A stretch of 9,073 bases of DNA from UBA965 sp046303375 (GCA_046303375.1 JBKCGB010000102.1:1-9073), one strand, 5' to 3'; shown: positions 1 to 6,828, counted from the stretch's first letter. Numbers and translations are program-made. Notes: a model not told the origin generated them from the letters alone.

Positions 1-6
1 CCGGTG

Positions 7-37
7 CGTAGGGGCGCCATGAAATGACGCCCCTACG
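7..37. repeat. Intergenic palindromic hairpin, GTAGGGGCG type
   Basis: The 10-base arm CGTAGGGGCG (7-16) is matched perfectly by its reverse complement at 28-37. The stem continues inward as CAT/ATG (18-20 with 24-26) across one C/A mismatch, leaving a GAA loop. No T-run follows on the + strand, so it is a poor intrinsic terminator for that direction. From memory, palindromes with GTAGGGGCG...CGCCCCTAC arms are dispersed between genes in many Chloroflexota and cyanobacterial genomes, so a REP-like or small MITE-like repeat is the likeliest reading. Only one copy is in this window, so dispersal cannot be shown here. It could also be the end of an upstream transcription unit. Confidence 0.6.
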
Positions 38-104
38 GTTGTGTGTCCATCCGTCGCACACGACCATATGTAAAAATCGCGTGGTACCATTATAAAGACG
101 CAAA

Positions 105-113
105 TGCTATAAT
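105..113 (+). promoter_or_regulatory. Extended -10 promoter of the dehydrogenase-GH116 operon
   Basis: TGCTATAAT matches the sigma-70-type extended -10 consensus (TGnTATAAT) exactly, 35 bp before the ATG at 149. No good -35 hexamer lies 16-18 bp upstream, which is usual for extended -10 promoters. An 8-bp palindrome TGGTACCA (82-89) sits where the -35 would be and could be an operator, but that is only a guess. The predicted leader is about 28 nt and includes the ribosome binding site AAGGGG (135-140), 8 nt before the start codon. Confidence 0.6.
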
Positions 114-148
114 GCCATACAAGAGAGGTATTACAAGGGGACACGTGT

Positions 149-1429
149 ATGTCGACGTCACATACCCAATTGCTCGAACGCATCAGCCAGCGCACGGCGC
201 GCATCGGCATCATCGGTGTCGGGTATGTGGGGTTGCCACTGGCCGTGGTCTTTGCTGAGGCTGGCTTCCGTGTCACTGGCTTTGATTTGAGTGCCGAGCG
301 CGCCGCTATCATCAACAGTGGCCAAAGCTACATCGACGACATCCCTAGTGCTACAGTAGCACGGCTGGTCAGTGCCGGCTTGCTCGACGCTACCACCGAT
401 ATGGCACGCCTGAGCGACATGGATGCCATCAGCGTGTGTGTGCCCACGCCGCTGAGCAAAACGCGCGACCCCGATATGTCAGCGGTGTTGAGTGCGGCAG
501 CTGACATTGCGGCACATCTGCGCCCTGGGCAGCTGATTGTCCTCGAAAGCACCACCTACCCGGGTACCACGCGTGAGATATTCCTGCCCCGCATCCAAGA
601 GCGCGGCTTTAGCGTGGGGGGCGATATTTTCCTGGCCTTTTCGCCCGAGCGCGTCGATCCCGGTCGCACCGACTGGACGACCAAAAACACCCCCAAGGTT
701 ATGGGAGGCATCACTCCCGCCTGTATGGCAGCCGGCAAAGCACTCTACGAATCGGCCATCCAACGGGTGGTGCCAGTAAGTAGCCCCGAAGCCGCCGAAA
801 TGGCCAAATTACTGGAAAACACCTTCCGCGCCGTCAACATCGGGCTGGTCAACGAAGTGCTGCTGATGTGTGACCGCTTGGGGCTCAATGCCTGGGAAGT
901 GATTGAAGCGGCCGCCACCAAGCCGTTTGGCTTTATGAAATTCACCCCCGGCCCCGGGCTGGGTGGACACTGTATCCCCATCGATCCGCTGTATTTGTCG
1001 TGGAAGCTGAAAACACTCGACTACACGGCGCGGTTTATCGAGCTGGCCAGCGAAGTCAACACGTCCATGCCACGCTACTGGGTACAAAAAGTCGCCGACG
1101 CCCTCAACGACCGCAGTAAAGCGGTGCGCGGCAGCACGATTTTGGTACTCGGTGTGGCCTACAAAAAAGATGTCTCTGACGTGCGTGAATCTCCAGCGCT
1201 CGACATCATTCATCTGCTGCGTGAAAAAGGCGCCAACGTGACATTTCACGACCCGCACGTCAGCAGCATTCGCATCGAGGACGAACGCCTGCACGGCGTC
1301 AGCGACCTGACGCAGGGCATGGCGCAGGCCGATTGTGTGATTGTGGCGACCGACCATAGCGCCTACAACTGGGCCGATATCAAACGCCATGCCCCGTTGT
1401 TGATCGACACGCGCAACGCCGTGCGCTAG
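149..1429 (+). CDS. wbpA: UDP-N-acetyl-D-glucosamine 6-dehydrogenase (nucleotide sugar dehydrogenase)
   Basis: This is a cytoplasmic NAD-dependent enzyme of the UDP-glucose/GDP-mannose dehydrogenase family, which oxidises the C6 hydroxyl of a UDP-hexose to a carboxylate in two steps. At 426 residues it has the usual length. The Rossmann motif GVGYVG is at residues 23-28. The PTPL and ESTTYPGTT stretches resemble the WbpA/UDP-GlcNAc dehydrogenase branch more than UDP-glucose dehydrogenases. The active-site lysine is K220 (EMAKLLENTFR) and the catalytic cysteine is C275 in GGHCIPIDP. The C-terminal UDP-binding domain starts near residue 322 with LVLGVAYKKDVSDVRES. The start at 149 is supported by AAGGGG 8 nt upstream. 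It is the first gene of an operon with the GH116 gene 25 bp downstream. The product, a UDP-uronic acid, would feed exopolysaccharide or O-antigen-like glycans. Family assignment is firm. The substrate (UDP-GlcNAc rather than UDP-Glc or UDP-ManNAc) is inferred from motif resemblance. Confidence 0.9.
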   Translation: MSTSHTQLLERISQRTARIGIIGVGYVGLPLAVVFAEAGFRVTGFDLSAERAAIINSGQSYIDDIPSATVARLVSAGLLDATTDMARLSDMDAISVCVPTPLSKTRDPDMSAVLSAAADIAAHLRPGQLIVLESTTYPGTTREIFLPRIQERGFSVGGDIFLAFSPERVDPGRTDWTTKNTPKVMGGITPACMAAGKALYESAIQRVVPVSSPEAAEMAKLLENTFRAVNIGLVNEVLLMCDRLGLNAWEVIEAAATKPFGFMKFTPGPGLGGHCIPIDPLYLSWKLKTLDYTARFIELASEVNTSMPRYWVQKVADALNDRSKAVRGSTILVLGVAYKKDVSDVRESPALDIIHLLREKGANVTFHDPHVSSIRIEDERLHGVSDLTQGMAQADCVIVATDHSAYNWADIKRHAPLLIDTRNAVR

Positions 1430-1440
1430 GTTTTACTGAA

Positions 1441-1446
1441 AAAGGA
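1441..1446 (+). promoter_or_regulatory. Ribosome binding site of the GH116 gene
   Basis: AAAGGA lies 8 nt before the ATG at 1455, inside the 25-bp gap after the dehydrogenase stop codon. It fixes the start of the second gene and supports translation from a shared mRNA. There is no separate promoter in the gap. Confidence 0.7.
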
Positions 1447-1454
1447 ATACGACA

Positions 1455-4010
1455 ATGACGTCAACGACACGCATCCCGGTGATCCGGCGCTACGACCAAC
1501 AGCATCTGCGTACCATCGCCTTGCCGCTGGGCGGTATCGGTACAGGCACCGTGTCGCTGGGCGGGCGTGGCGATCTGCGCGACTGGGAGATTGGCAACCG
1601 CCCCGCCAAAAAATTCCGCCCCGATACCGCCTTTGTGGCCCTGCGCGTCTGTGCCCCAGGCGGCACACCGACACTCATCGCCCTCGAAGGGCCACTCGAA
1701 GCCGACGAATACCAGGGCGCCTACGGCTCACCAGCCGCCCACCACGGCTTGCCGCGCTTCCGCAACTGCACCTTTGAGGCGGCCTATCCCTTTGGCATGG
1801 TGCATCTCAGCGACCCCGCTGTGCCGGTCAGCGTGACCATCGAGGGCTTTAATCCGCTCATCCCACCCAACGCCAGCGACAGTGGCATCCCCATGGCGGC
1901 ACTGACCTACCACATCCACAACCACAGCGATACGCCCCTGACCGTTGATGTGGTGGCATCCATCCAAAATCACCTCGGCACCATTTACATGCCGGGGGGG
2001 TATTCAGCCAGTATCGTCAACGATTTCTTTCAAATATCTGACGAAGAAAAAGCAAAACGACGCAACACTATCGACTATGTGACGGCTACGAACATACATG
2101 CGCGCCGTTATACACCGAGCACAAGCGTGCGTGGCAGCGAGGCCGACGGGAGCATGGTGCTGGCACTGATTGGCGCCAACGACGTCACGCATCGCACCGG
2201 CTGGGCCGACTACACCTGGGGCGACTCGTTGCTGGACTTTTGGGATGACCTGCGTGCCGATGGGCGCCTCGACGCCCGCAGCAGCACCGCCCTCAAACCC
2301 ATCGGCTCGTTGGCACAACACACACAGGTGGCACCACACGCGGATGTGCGGGTGACATTCATGCTGACATGGCATTTTCCCAACCGGGTGGCGTGGCGCT
2401 CCGAAGAATACGGCGCCATGCACTTCGGCGAATACACCGATACCATCATCGGCAACGAATACACCACGCGCTACCGCGACGCCTGGGATGTGGTGGTGCA
2501 AACCGCACCACGCCTGCAGGATTTGCGCGCACAGACGCTTGAATTCGTGACCGCACTGGCCGAAAGTAGCCTGCCACAACCCATTATTGAGGCGGCGCTG
2601 TTTAATCTGAGCACGTTGCGCAGCCAAACCACCTTTCGCACCCCCGATGGACGCTTGTTTGGCTGGGAGGGGACAGATGATGCGCGTGGTTCGTGCTTTG
2701 GTACCTGCACGCACGTCTGGAACTACGAGCAAGCCACGGCGTTTTTGTTTGGTGCGCTGGCCAAAACCATGCGTGAGAATGAGTTTTTGTATGCCACACG
2801 TCCCGACGGCCAGATGAGCTTCCGCATCGGCTTGCCGCTGAGCATCGCCCAAGCCTGGCCGACGGCTGCTGCCGATGGTCAGATGGGCTGTATCGTCAAG
2901 CTCTACCGTGATTGGCGCTTGAGTGGCGATACGCAGTGGCTCACACAGCTCTACCCGCACGCCAAAGCGGCGCTGATGTTTGCTTGGGTGCCCAACGGCT
3001 GGGACGGCGACCGCGACGGCGTGATGGAGGGGTGCCAGCACAACACCATGGACGTGGAGTACTACGGTCCCAATCCACAGATGACCATCTGGTACCTGGC
3101 CGCGTTGCGTGCCAGTGCGCGCATGGCACGGGCCATGCACGACCACGACTTTGCCGATGAGTGTGTGCGCCTCTACAAAAACGGCAGCGCCTGGGTGGAA
3201 GCCAACTTGTTCAACGGCGAGTACTACCGCCACGAAATCCGCCCACCCATGAGTGCCGCCAACATTGCGCCTGGCATCCGCCACATGGTGATGGGCGCAT
3301 CCAACTTCACCGATCCCGAATTGCAGCTGGGCGATGGCTGCTTGGTCGACCAGCTGGTTGGGCAGTATTTGGCACATATCAGTGGTATCGGCGACCTAAC
3401 CAGTGCCGAACAACAGCGCACCACCTTGGCGAGTATTTACAAATACAACCGCCAAGTCGGCTTCCACCATCACTTCAACCACATGCGCAGTTTCGTGCTG
3501 GGTGACGAGTCGGCACTGCTGATGGCGTCGTATCCGCATGGCAACCGCCCACAACGGCCATTCCCATACTTCACCGAAGTCATGACGGGCTTTGAATACA
3601 CCGCCGCCGCCGGCATGATCTATAGCGGACTGCGTGACGAGGCGGTGCAGGTGGTGAGCGACATCCGCGCCCGCTACGACGGCGCCAAACGCAGCCCGTT
3701 TGACGAAGCCGAATGTGGCCACCACTACGCGCGTGCCATGGCGAGTTTTGGCCTGATTATGGCGTGGACGGGGCAGCAGTACGACGCCCGCACCGGCGAA
3801 TTGTCGTTTGGTGCAATGGCCGCCGAGAGCAGTCTATTCTGGGCAACAGGCTATGCCTGGGGCACACTCAGCTACCGGCGTGACACCTACACGCTGACGG
3901 TGCTGGCTGGCGAGCTGCAGCTGGCCACACTCAAAGTCGGTGCCGACGAGTTATGTCGCTACGGCGTCATTCAGAGCATCGGACGGAGCGCGTTGCAGTT
4001 CCAGGGATAG
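1455..4010 (+). CDS. GH116 family beta-glycosidase (GBA2-like glucosylceramidase homologue)
   Basis: This 851-residue protein has no signal peptide, so it is probably cytoplasmic. The N-terminal GH116 beta-sandwich domain (about residues 20-310) opens with the family hallmark LPLGGIGTG (23-31). An (alpha/alpha)6 catalytic domain (about 370-845) follows. Candidate catalytic residues are E405 in FGWEG as nucleophile and D533 in HNTMD as acid/base. They are 128 residues apart, close to the 127 I recall for E335/D462 of the archaeal enzyme SSO1353. E751 and R760 in FDEAECGHHYAR have the same nine-residue spacing as the substrate-binding E777/R786 of TxGH116, and E714 may match E730. Family members hydrolyse beta-glucosides, beta-xylosides or N-acetylglucosaminides with retention. 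Human GBA2 acts on glucosylceramide, but bacterial substrates vary. It sits 25 bp after the dehydrogenase and is probably cotranscribed. The family is secure. The substrate is not known, and residue matches are by motif and spacing, not alignment. Confidence 0.92.
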   Translation: MTSTTRIPVIRRYDQQHLRTIALPLGGIGTGTVSLGGRGDLRDWEIGNRPAKKFRPDTAFVALRVCAPGGTPTLIALEGPLEADEYQGAYGSPAAHHGLPRFRNCTFEAAYPFGMVHLSDPAVPVSVTIEGFNPLIPPNASDSGIPMAALTYHIHNHSDTPLTVDVVASIQNHLGTIYMPGGYSASIVNDFFQISDEEKAKRRNTIDYVTATNIHARRYTPSTSVRGSEADGSMVLALIGANDVTHRTGWADYTWGDSLLDFWDDLRADGRLDARSSTALKPIGSLAQHTQVAPHADVRVTFMLTWHFPNRVAWRSEEYGAMHFGEYTDTIIGNEYTTRYRDAWDVVVQTAPRLQDLRAQTLEFVTALAESSLPQPIIEAALFNLSTLRSQTTFRTPDGRLFGWEGTDDARGSCFGTCTHVWNYEQATAFLFGALAKTMRENEFLYATRPDGQMSFRIGLPLSIAQAWPTAAADGQMGCIVKLYRDWRLSGDTQWLTQLYPHAKAALMFAWVPNGWDGDRDGVMEGCQHNTMDVEYYGPNPQMTIWYLAALRASARMARAMHDHDFADECVRLYKNGSAWVEANLFNGEYYRHEIRPPMSAANIAPGIRHMVMGASNFTDPELQLGDGCLVDQLVGQYLAHISGIGDLTSAEQQRTTLASIYKYNRQVGFHHHFNHMRSFVLGDESALLMASYPHGNRPQRPFPYFTEVMTGFEYTAAAGMIYSGLRDEAVQVVSDIRARYDGAKRSPFDEAECGHHYARAMASFGLIMAWTGQQYDARTGELSFGAMAAESSLFWATGYAWGTLSYRRDTYTLTVLAGELQLATLKVGADELCRYGVIQSIGRSALQFQG

Positions 4011-4013
4011 CAC

Positions 4014-4910
4014 TCACACCCCGTGCTCGGGGCGCTCGGCCAACCAATCCTGCAGCGTGGCCACACGCTGAGGGTATCGCTGTGAGCGCGCCAAAAAGCC
4101 TACCCCGTGCTGGGGCATGGGGTCTTGGTCGGTGGGCTGGTAGCGTAAATCGACGCTCCAGCGCACATGATCAGCGTTGTTGGGGGTACTCATGTGGATA
4201 CAGCGATCGTTGAAGAGAATTGCAGTACCGGCTTTGACGGGTAATGATACGGCAGAACGCTTGGCTTTGGTCAGCATTTTGCCTGAAATTTCATAGTAGC
4301 CGGTACCCGAATATTGCTCTTGGTGAAAGTCGTAGACCTGTGTTTTGTGGGTACGCGGCCACACCTGCAGGCAGCCGTTTTCGGCAGTAGCATCGACCAG
4401 TGGGATCCACACGGTGATGACCGGGTTGGAGTTGGCGTCGGGCCAGTAGCTTTTGTCTTGGTGCCAGGGCACGGCTCCCGCTGCCACTTTGGGGACTTTG
4501 GGACGCACGTTGTAGACGGGGTTGGCAAAAATTTCGGGGCCAATCAAGGCTTCCACCGCATTGAGAATTTTGGGGTTGGTCATCAGCACAAAATAGCCAG
4601 GGATGCGGTCACGCCAGCTGCGGCCATAGTGCAAAAAATCGGTATCGCTGAGATGAGAAAAAAGCAGGGCGAGGCGTGTTTCGAAAGGCGCATCGGCATA
4701 GTCGTGAGTCACTTTGCCGTCACGGCGCAATTCGGCAGCGATGTCGTCGACTTTGTGGCGCATGGCGGTACGGGCGGGCTCGAGCTCAGCATCGCTGAGG
4801 AGCTGATCGAGGATCAGGTAGCCTTCGCGGTCGTAGAAAGCCTTTTGTGCATCCGTCAGCAGACCGGCAGTCGTGGCCTGGTGAAACTCCTTTGGTTCAC
4901 GGTAGTTCAT
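4014..4910 (-). CDS. Phytanoyl-CoA dioxygenase (PhyH) family Fe(II)/2-oxoglutarate oxygenase
   Basis: This is a 298-residue non-heme iron oxygenase of the PhyH family, which couples decarboxylation of 2-oxoglutarate to hydroxylation of a small-molecule or lipid substrate. The facial triad is complete: H150 and D152 in WHQD, and H239 in DRCIHMS. R250 follows H239 by 11 residues, the usual place of the 2-oxoglutarate carboxylate-binding arginine. The double-stranded beta-helix strands around TVWIPLVDAT and GCLQVWPRTHK are typical of the family. I chose the ATG at 4910 because AAAGGA lies 8 nt upstream on the minus strand. A longer reading frame from 4934 would place that ribosome binding site inside the gene. 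The gene is last in a three-gene run, 29 bp after the toroid gene, and ends 3 bp from the convergent GH116 gene, leaving no room for a terminator between them. The substrate is unknown. Confidence 0.88.
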   Translation of the reverse strand: MNYREPKEFHQATTAGLLTDAQKAFYDREGYLILDQLLSDAELEPARTAMRHKVDDIAAELRRDGKVTHDYADAPFETRLALLFSHLSDTDFLHYGRSWRDRIPGYFVLMTNPKILNAVEALIGPEIFANPVYNVRPKVPKVAAGAVPWHQDKSYWPDANSNPVITVWIPLVDATAENGCLQVWPRTHKTQVYDFHQEQYSGTGYYEISGKMLTKAKRSAVSLPVKAGTAILFNDRCIHMSTPNNADHVRWSVDLRYQPTDQDPMPQHGVGFLARSQRYPQRVATLQDWLAERPEHGV

Positions 4911-4939
4911 GCGACACATCCTTTCTGATGGCATGTCGG

Positions 4940-5851
4940 TTACGGAATTCGCCCAAAGCGCCGCAAAATCATCATCCGCTCCACTGTCATTTTACCAGCC
5001 CACCAGCGTTGTGCCGTCGCCCACTCGTCTGCGTATTGCCCCCAATGCCATGTCGGCATCCACAGCGCATGTTGCTGTGCATACATACACCATTGATCGA
5101 GTTGAATTGTGATGAGTGCTTCGATTTCCGTAAAAAACGAGCTCGCCGGCGTATGGACGTAGTCTAATGGAGTTGGCACGTAGGTGCGTTGCCACTCGGC
5201 CGGCATTGGATGGATTGTCTGGCGCAAAAGGCGCACCACGTGCGGATAAAGTACCACCTGCACCTGTGGCGGTACCCAGTCGTACGCACGCACATAACAC
5301 GCCAACGCGTGTGACTCCATTGTGTCAGCCTGAGTAATATGATGTATCAACGTGTCATGCATGGTGGGCATATCAACATCAGCGCCGTGGTAGGCATTCA
5401 GGTAGCCGATAATCTCGGCTGTCGGATTGGGCCAATCGCCATCGAGTGCATTGTGCCCTGTGGATGCATCCGCATGCCACCACGGCGCATGTGGATAGTT
5501 GTTCACGCCGGGTGCCATGGGGTGCCACTTGTGCGAATCCACATCATATGAAGTCGCGAGATAGGCGCACGCACGTTGCACCAGTGGGTGGTGGATGGGG
5601 ATTCCCACGTTGTGCGCATACTGCAGGGCCACGCTGGTAGCGAGTGGTGACGAGCTAGGATGCCACACATCGGGCTCAATGCCATGCCCAAAGCCACCAT
5701 CTGCATTTTGATAGGCGGCCAAATGCGGTATCACATCCAACCATGTACCATCATCACGCCATGCCCGCCATATTGCCCAATCGAGCGGTCTAGCAATCAG
5801 TTGGAGTTGTCGTTCGATGTGGGAGAGATAGGTGCTATGCAGTGTAATCAT
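4940..5851 (-). CDS. Alpha/alpha-toroid protein with prenyltransferase/squalene-cyclase type QW-like motif, function unknown
   Basis: The product is a soluble protein of 303 residues. The clearest signal is QNADGGFGHGIEPD at residues 48-61, a QW-like repeat as found in squalene/hopene cyclases and prenyltransferase beta subunits, followed by SSPLATSVALQ. A weaker second repeat may be WPNPTAEIIGYL (130-141). The catalytic DxDD of class II cyclases is not visible, and at 303 residues it is about half the length of a squalene-hopene cyclase, so it is probably not a terpene cyclase. Proteins of this general pattern are widespread, uncharacterised genes in Firmicutes and Chloroflexota. It is unusually rich in Trp (18, about 6%) and His. 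I chose the ATG at 5851 because GAGAG lies 5 nt upstream. It overlaps the end of the reductase gene by 17 bp. Starts at 5893, 5896 or TTG 5902 are possible but lack a ribosome binding site. Confidence 0.72.
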   Translation of the reverse strand: MITLHSTYLSHIERQLQLIARPLDWAIWRAWRDDGTWLDVIPHLAAYQNADGGFGHGIEPDVWHPSSSPLATSVALQYAHNVGIPIHHPLVQRACAYLATSYDVDSHKWHPMAPGVNNYPHAPWWHADASTGHNALDGDWPNPTAEIIGYLNAYHGADVDMPTMHDTLIHHITQADTMESHALACYVRAYDWVPPQVQVVLYPHVVRLLRQTIHPMPAEWQRTYVPTPLDYVHTPASSFFTEIEALITIQLDQWCMYAQQHALWMPTWHWGQYADEWATAQRWWAGKMTVERMMILRRFGRIP

Positions 5852-6389
5852 CACATCTCTCACGGCGGCGATAGTGTAATACCACGATACCATCATCGAC
5901 AAATGTCTGGTGCAGCGTCAGCTGAGCTGTCGTCACATGTTGCCCAAACAGGGGGATGCCAGCGCCCAAAATCACGGGCACAATCCCCACATAGTAGTCA
6001 TCGATGGCATCGGCATCGACAAAATGTGCAATCACCCGACTACCACCAAACAAATACACGTTGGGACGCCCCTGGAGCGCCTGCGCATGCAGGTACGCCA
6101 ACACCTGCGCTGGTGTGACGAATACGACATGATCATGCGCAGGTTGTGGTGTTGTGGTCAAAACGAGCACCTGTTTTTCCGCATATTCATGATGGAATCC
6201 TTGGACGTATGAGTTGCGTCCCATCACCACAATGTCAACACCCGCCAAAAATGCTGCAAAATCCCAGCGATGTGGCGTGTCAGCGCGATGGGCACCATCA
6301 CCGACAATCCAATCAAACGAGCCATCGCGCCGCGCAATATAGCCGTCAAGACTCATCGCTAATGTCATGGTAATGTGTGGGATAGCCAT
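5835..6389 (-). CDS. RibD C-terminal / dihydrofolate reductase-like family protein
   Basis: This small cytoplasmic protein (184 residues) has the fold of the RibD reductase domain and DHFR, close to the YwjB/YyaP type. Motifs in order are SLDGYIA (13-19), the VMGRNSY helix start (55-61), the dinucleotide-binding LFGGSRV (113-119) and PVILGAGIPLF (138-148). Such stand-alone proteins probably bind NADPH and reduce an unidentified substrate; they are not shown to be true folate or riboflavin enzymes. The start at 6389 has GGAG 9 nt upstream, whereas the ATG at 6410 has none. It is the first gene of the leftward run with the toroid and PhyH genes. It begins 42 bp after the tRNA operon terminator stem, so it probably has its own promoter, which I could not identify with confidence. 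Confidence 0.8.
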   Translation of the reverse strand: MAIPHITMTLAMSLDGYIARRDGSFDWIVGDGAHRADTPHRWDFAAFLAGVDIVVMGRNSYVQGFHHEYAEKQVLVLTTTPQPAHDHVVFVTPAQVLAYLHAQALQGRPNVYLFGGSRVIAHFVDADAIDDYYVGIVPVILGAGIPLFGQHVTTAQLTLHQTFVDDGIVVLHYRRRERCDDYTA

Positions 6390-6431
6390 AGGTAATTGCT
6401 CCGCATACATGTGCAGTCACGATAAAAGCAA

Positions 6432-6460
6432 TCCCCCGACAGGAATGACCTGTCGGGGGA
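6432..6460 (-). terminator. Intrinsic terminator of the tRNA operon
   Basis: A perfect 12-bp stem (6432-6443 with 6449-6460, core CCCCCGACAGG) closes a five-base loop. Read on the minus strand it starts 3 nt after the encoded CCA of tRNA-Ser(GCT) and is followed by ATTGCTTTTATC, an interrupted U-rich tract. Position and stability fit a rho-independent terminator ending the tRNA transcript. The imperfect U-tract may let some transcription through into the reductase gene 42 bp further on. Confidence 0.8.
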
Positions 6461-6463
6461 AAT

Positions 6464-6554
6464 TGGCGGGGAGGGAGAGATTCGAACTCTCGAAGGAATT
6501 GCTTCCTTAGCGGTTTAGCAAACCGCCGCACTAGGCCAACTATGCGACCTCCCC
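6464..6554 (-). tRNA. tRNA-Ser(GCT)
   Basis: A complete 91-nt class II tRNA with encoded CCA. The acceptor arms GGGGAGG/CCTCCCC pair fully and the discriminator is G73, as expected for serine. The anticodon stem-loop GCGGT-TTGCTAA-ACCGC shows anticodon GCT, reading AGC/AGU codons. The long variable arm (AGGAA/TTCCT) is the main serine identity element. The T arm is GAGAG-TTCGAAT-CTCTC. It is the last gene of the tRNA operon. Confidence 0.97.
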
Positions 6555-6577
6555 ATGTGCGACTGACAGATGACAAG

Positions 6578-6663
6578 TGGAGGAGAGAGAGGGATTCGAA
6601 CCCTCGGGCCGTTAGGCCTCTCGTTTTCAAGACGAGCGCGATCGACCACTCCGCCATCTCTCC
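6578..6663 (-). tRNA. tRNA-Ser(TGA)
   Basis: An 86-nt class II tRNA with encoded CCA, reading UCA and probably other UCN codons. The acceptor is GGAGAGA/TCTCTCC, the anticodon stem-loop CTCGT-CTTGAAA-ACGAG, the variable arm GGCC-TAAC-GGCC, and the T arm GAGGG-TTCGAAT-CCCTC. All stems are intact. The oddity is the discriminator base, which reads U73 where bacterial serine tRNAs normally have G73. It lies 23 nt downstream of the second tRNA's partner Ser(GCT) start when read leftward, in the same operon. Confidence 0.95.
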
Positions 6664-6677
6664 AGGTGGTGTACATA

Positions 6678-6703
6678 CGTGGCCGGTTTTGCAACCGACC
6701 ACG
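6678..6703 (-). repeat. Spacer hairpin between tRNA-Trp and tRNA-Ser(TGA)
   Basis: CGTGG-C-CGGTT (6678-6688) pairs with AACCG-A-CCACG (6693-6703): two 5-bp helices separated by one mismatch, with a four-base loop. It fills most of the 45-nt spacer in the tRNA operon. It may guide processing of the precursor or protect 3' ends. No U-tract follows, so it is not an obvious terminator. Confidence 0.45.
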
Positions 6704-6708
6704 CACAT

Positions 6709-6785
6709 TGGCAGGCGGGACAGGAATCGAACCTGCAACCTGCGGATTTGGAGGCCGCTGCTCTGCCTAATTGAGCTACCCGCCT
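6709..6785 (-). tRNA. tRNA-Trp(CCA)
   Basis: A 77-nt tRNA with encoded CCA and discriminator G73. The acceptor is AGGCGGG/CCCGCCT, the D arm GCTC/GAGC, the anticodon loop CTCCAAA (anticodon CCA), and the T arm GCAGG-TTCGATT-CCTGT with one G-U pair. The anticodon stem GCGGC/TCCGC has a C31/U39 mismatch next to the loop, where related tRNA-Trp genes usually have U31-A39. It is first in the operon, about 8 nt after the predicted transcription start. Confidence 0.95.
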
Positions 6786-6799
6786 TTACACCGAGGTCT

Positions 6800-6828
6800 A
6801 GTATACAGGAAAAAATCGGTTATTGCAA
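6800..6828 (-). promoter_or_regulatory. Promoter of the tRNA operon
   Basis: Read on the minus strand, a -35 box TTGCAA (6823-6828) and a -10 box TATACT (6800-6805) are separated by exactly 17 bp. Transcription would start near 6793, just before tRNA-Trp. This is the best-matching complete sigma-70-type promoter in the window. Confidence 0.75.

Noticed and set aside
43..258. 71-codon + frame upstream of and overlapping the dehydrogenase start
   Set aside because: It spans the promoter and the first codons of the real gene in another frame and has no supporting motif.
809..1390. 193-codon open frame on the - strand inside the dehydrogenase gene
   Set aside because: It is antisense to a well-supported enzyme gene, with no ribosome binding site or recognisable motif.
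2004..3377. 457-codon open frame on the - strand inside the GH116 gene
   Set aside because: It is fully antisense to a gene with clear family motifs. The translation is low in family-like motifs and rich in His, Gln and Val, as expected from the complement of a GC-rich gene with a strong third-base bias.
4019..4032. CCCCG-TGCT-CGGGG hairpin as a shared terminator for the convergent genes
   Set aside because: The stem is only 5 bp, lies inside the end of the PhyH coding region, and no T-run follows on either strand.
4911..4934. Upstream extension of the PhyH gene to the ATG at 4934
   Set aside because: The eight extra residues would be encoded by the very bases that form the ribosome binding site for the ATG at 4910, and no such site precedes 4934.
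6464..6785. tRNA cluster as an integration site for a mobile element
   Set aside because: There is no integrase gene and no duplicated tRNA 3' end nearby. The operon, with its promoter and terminator, is intact.
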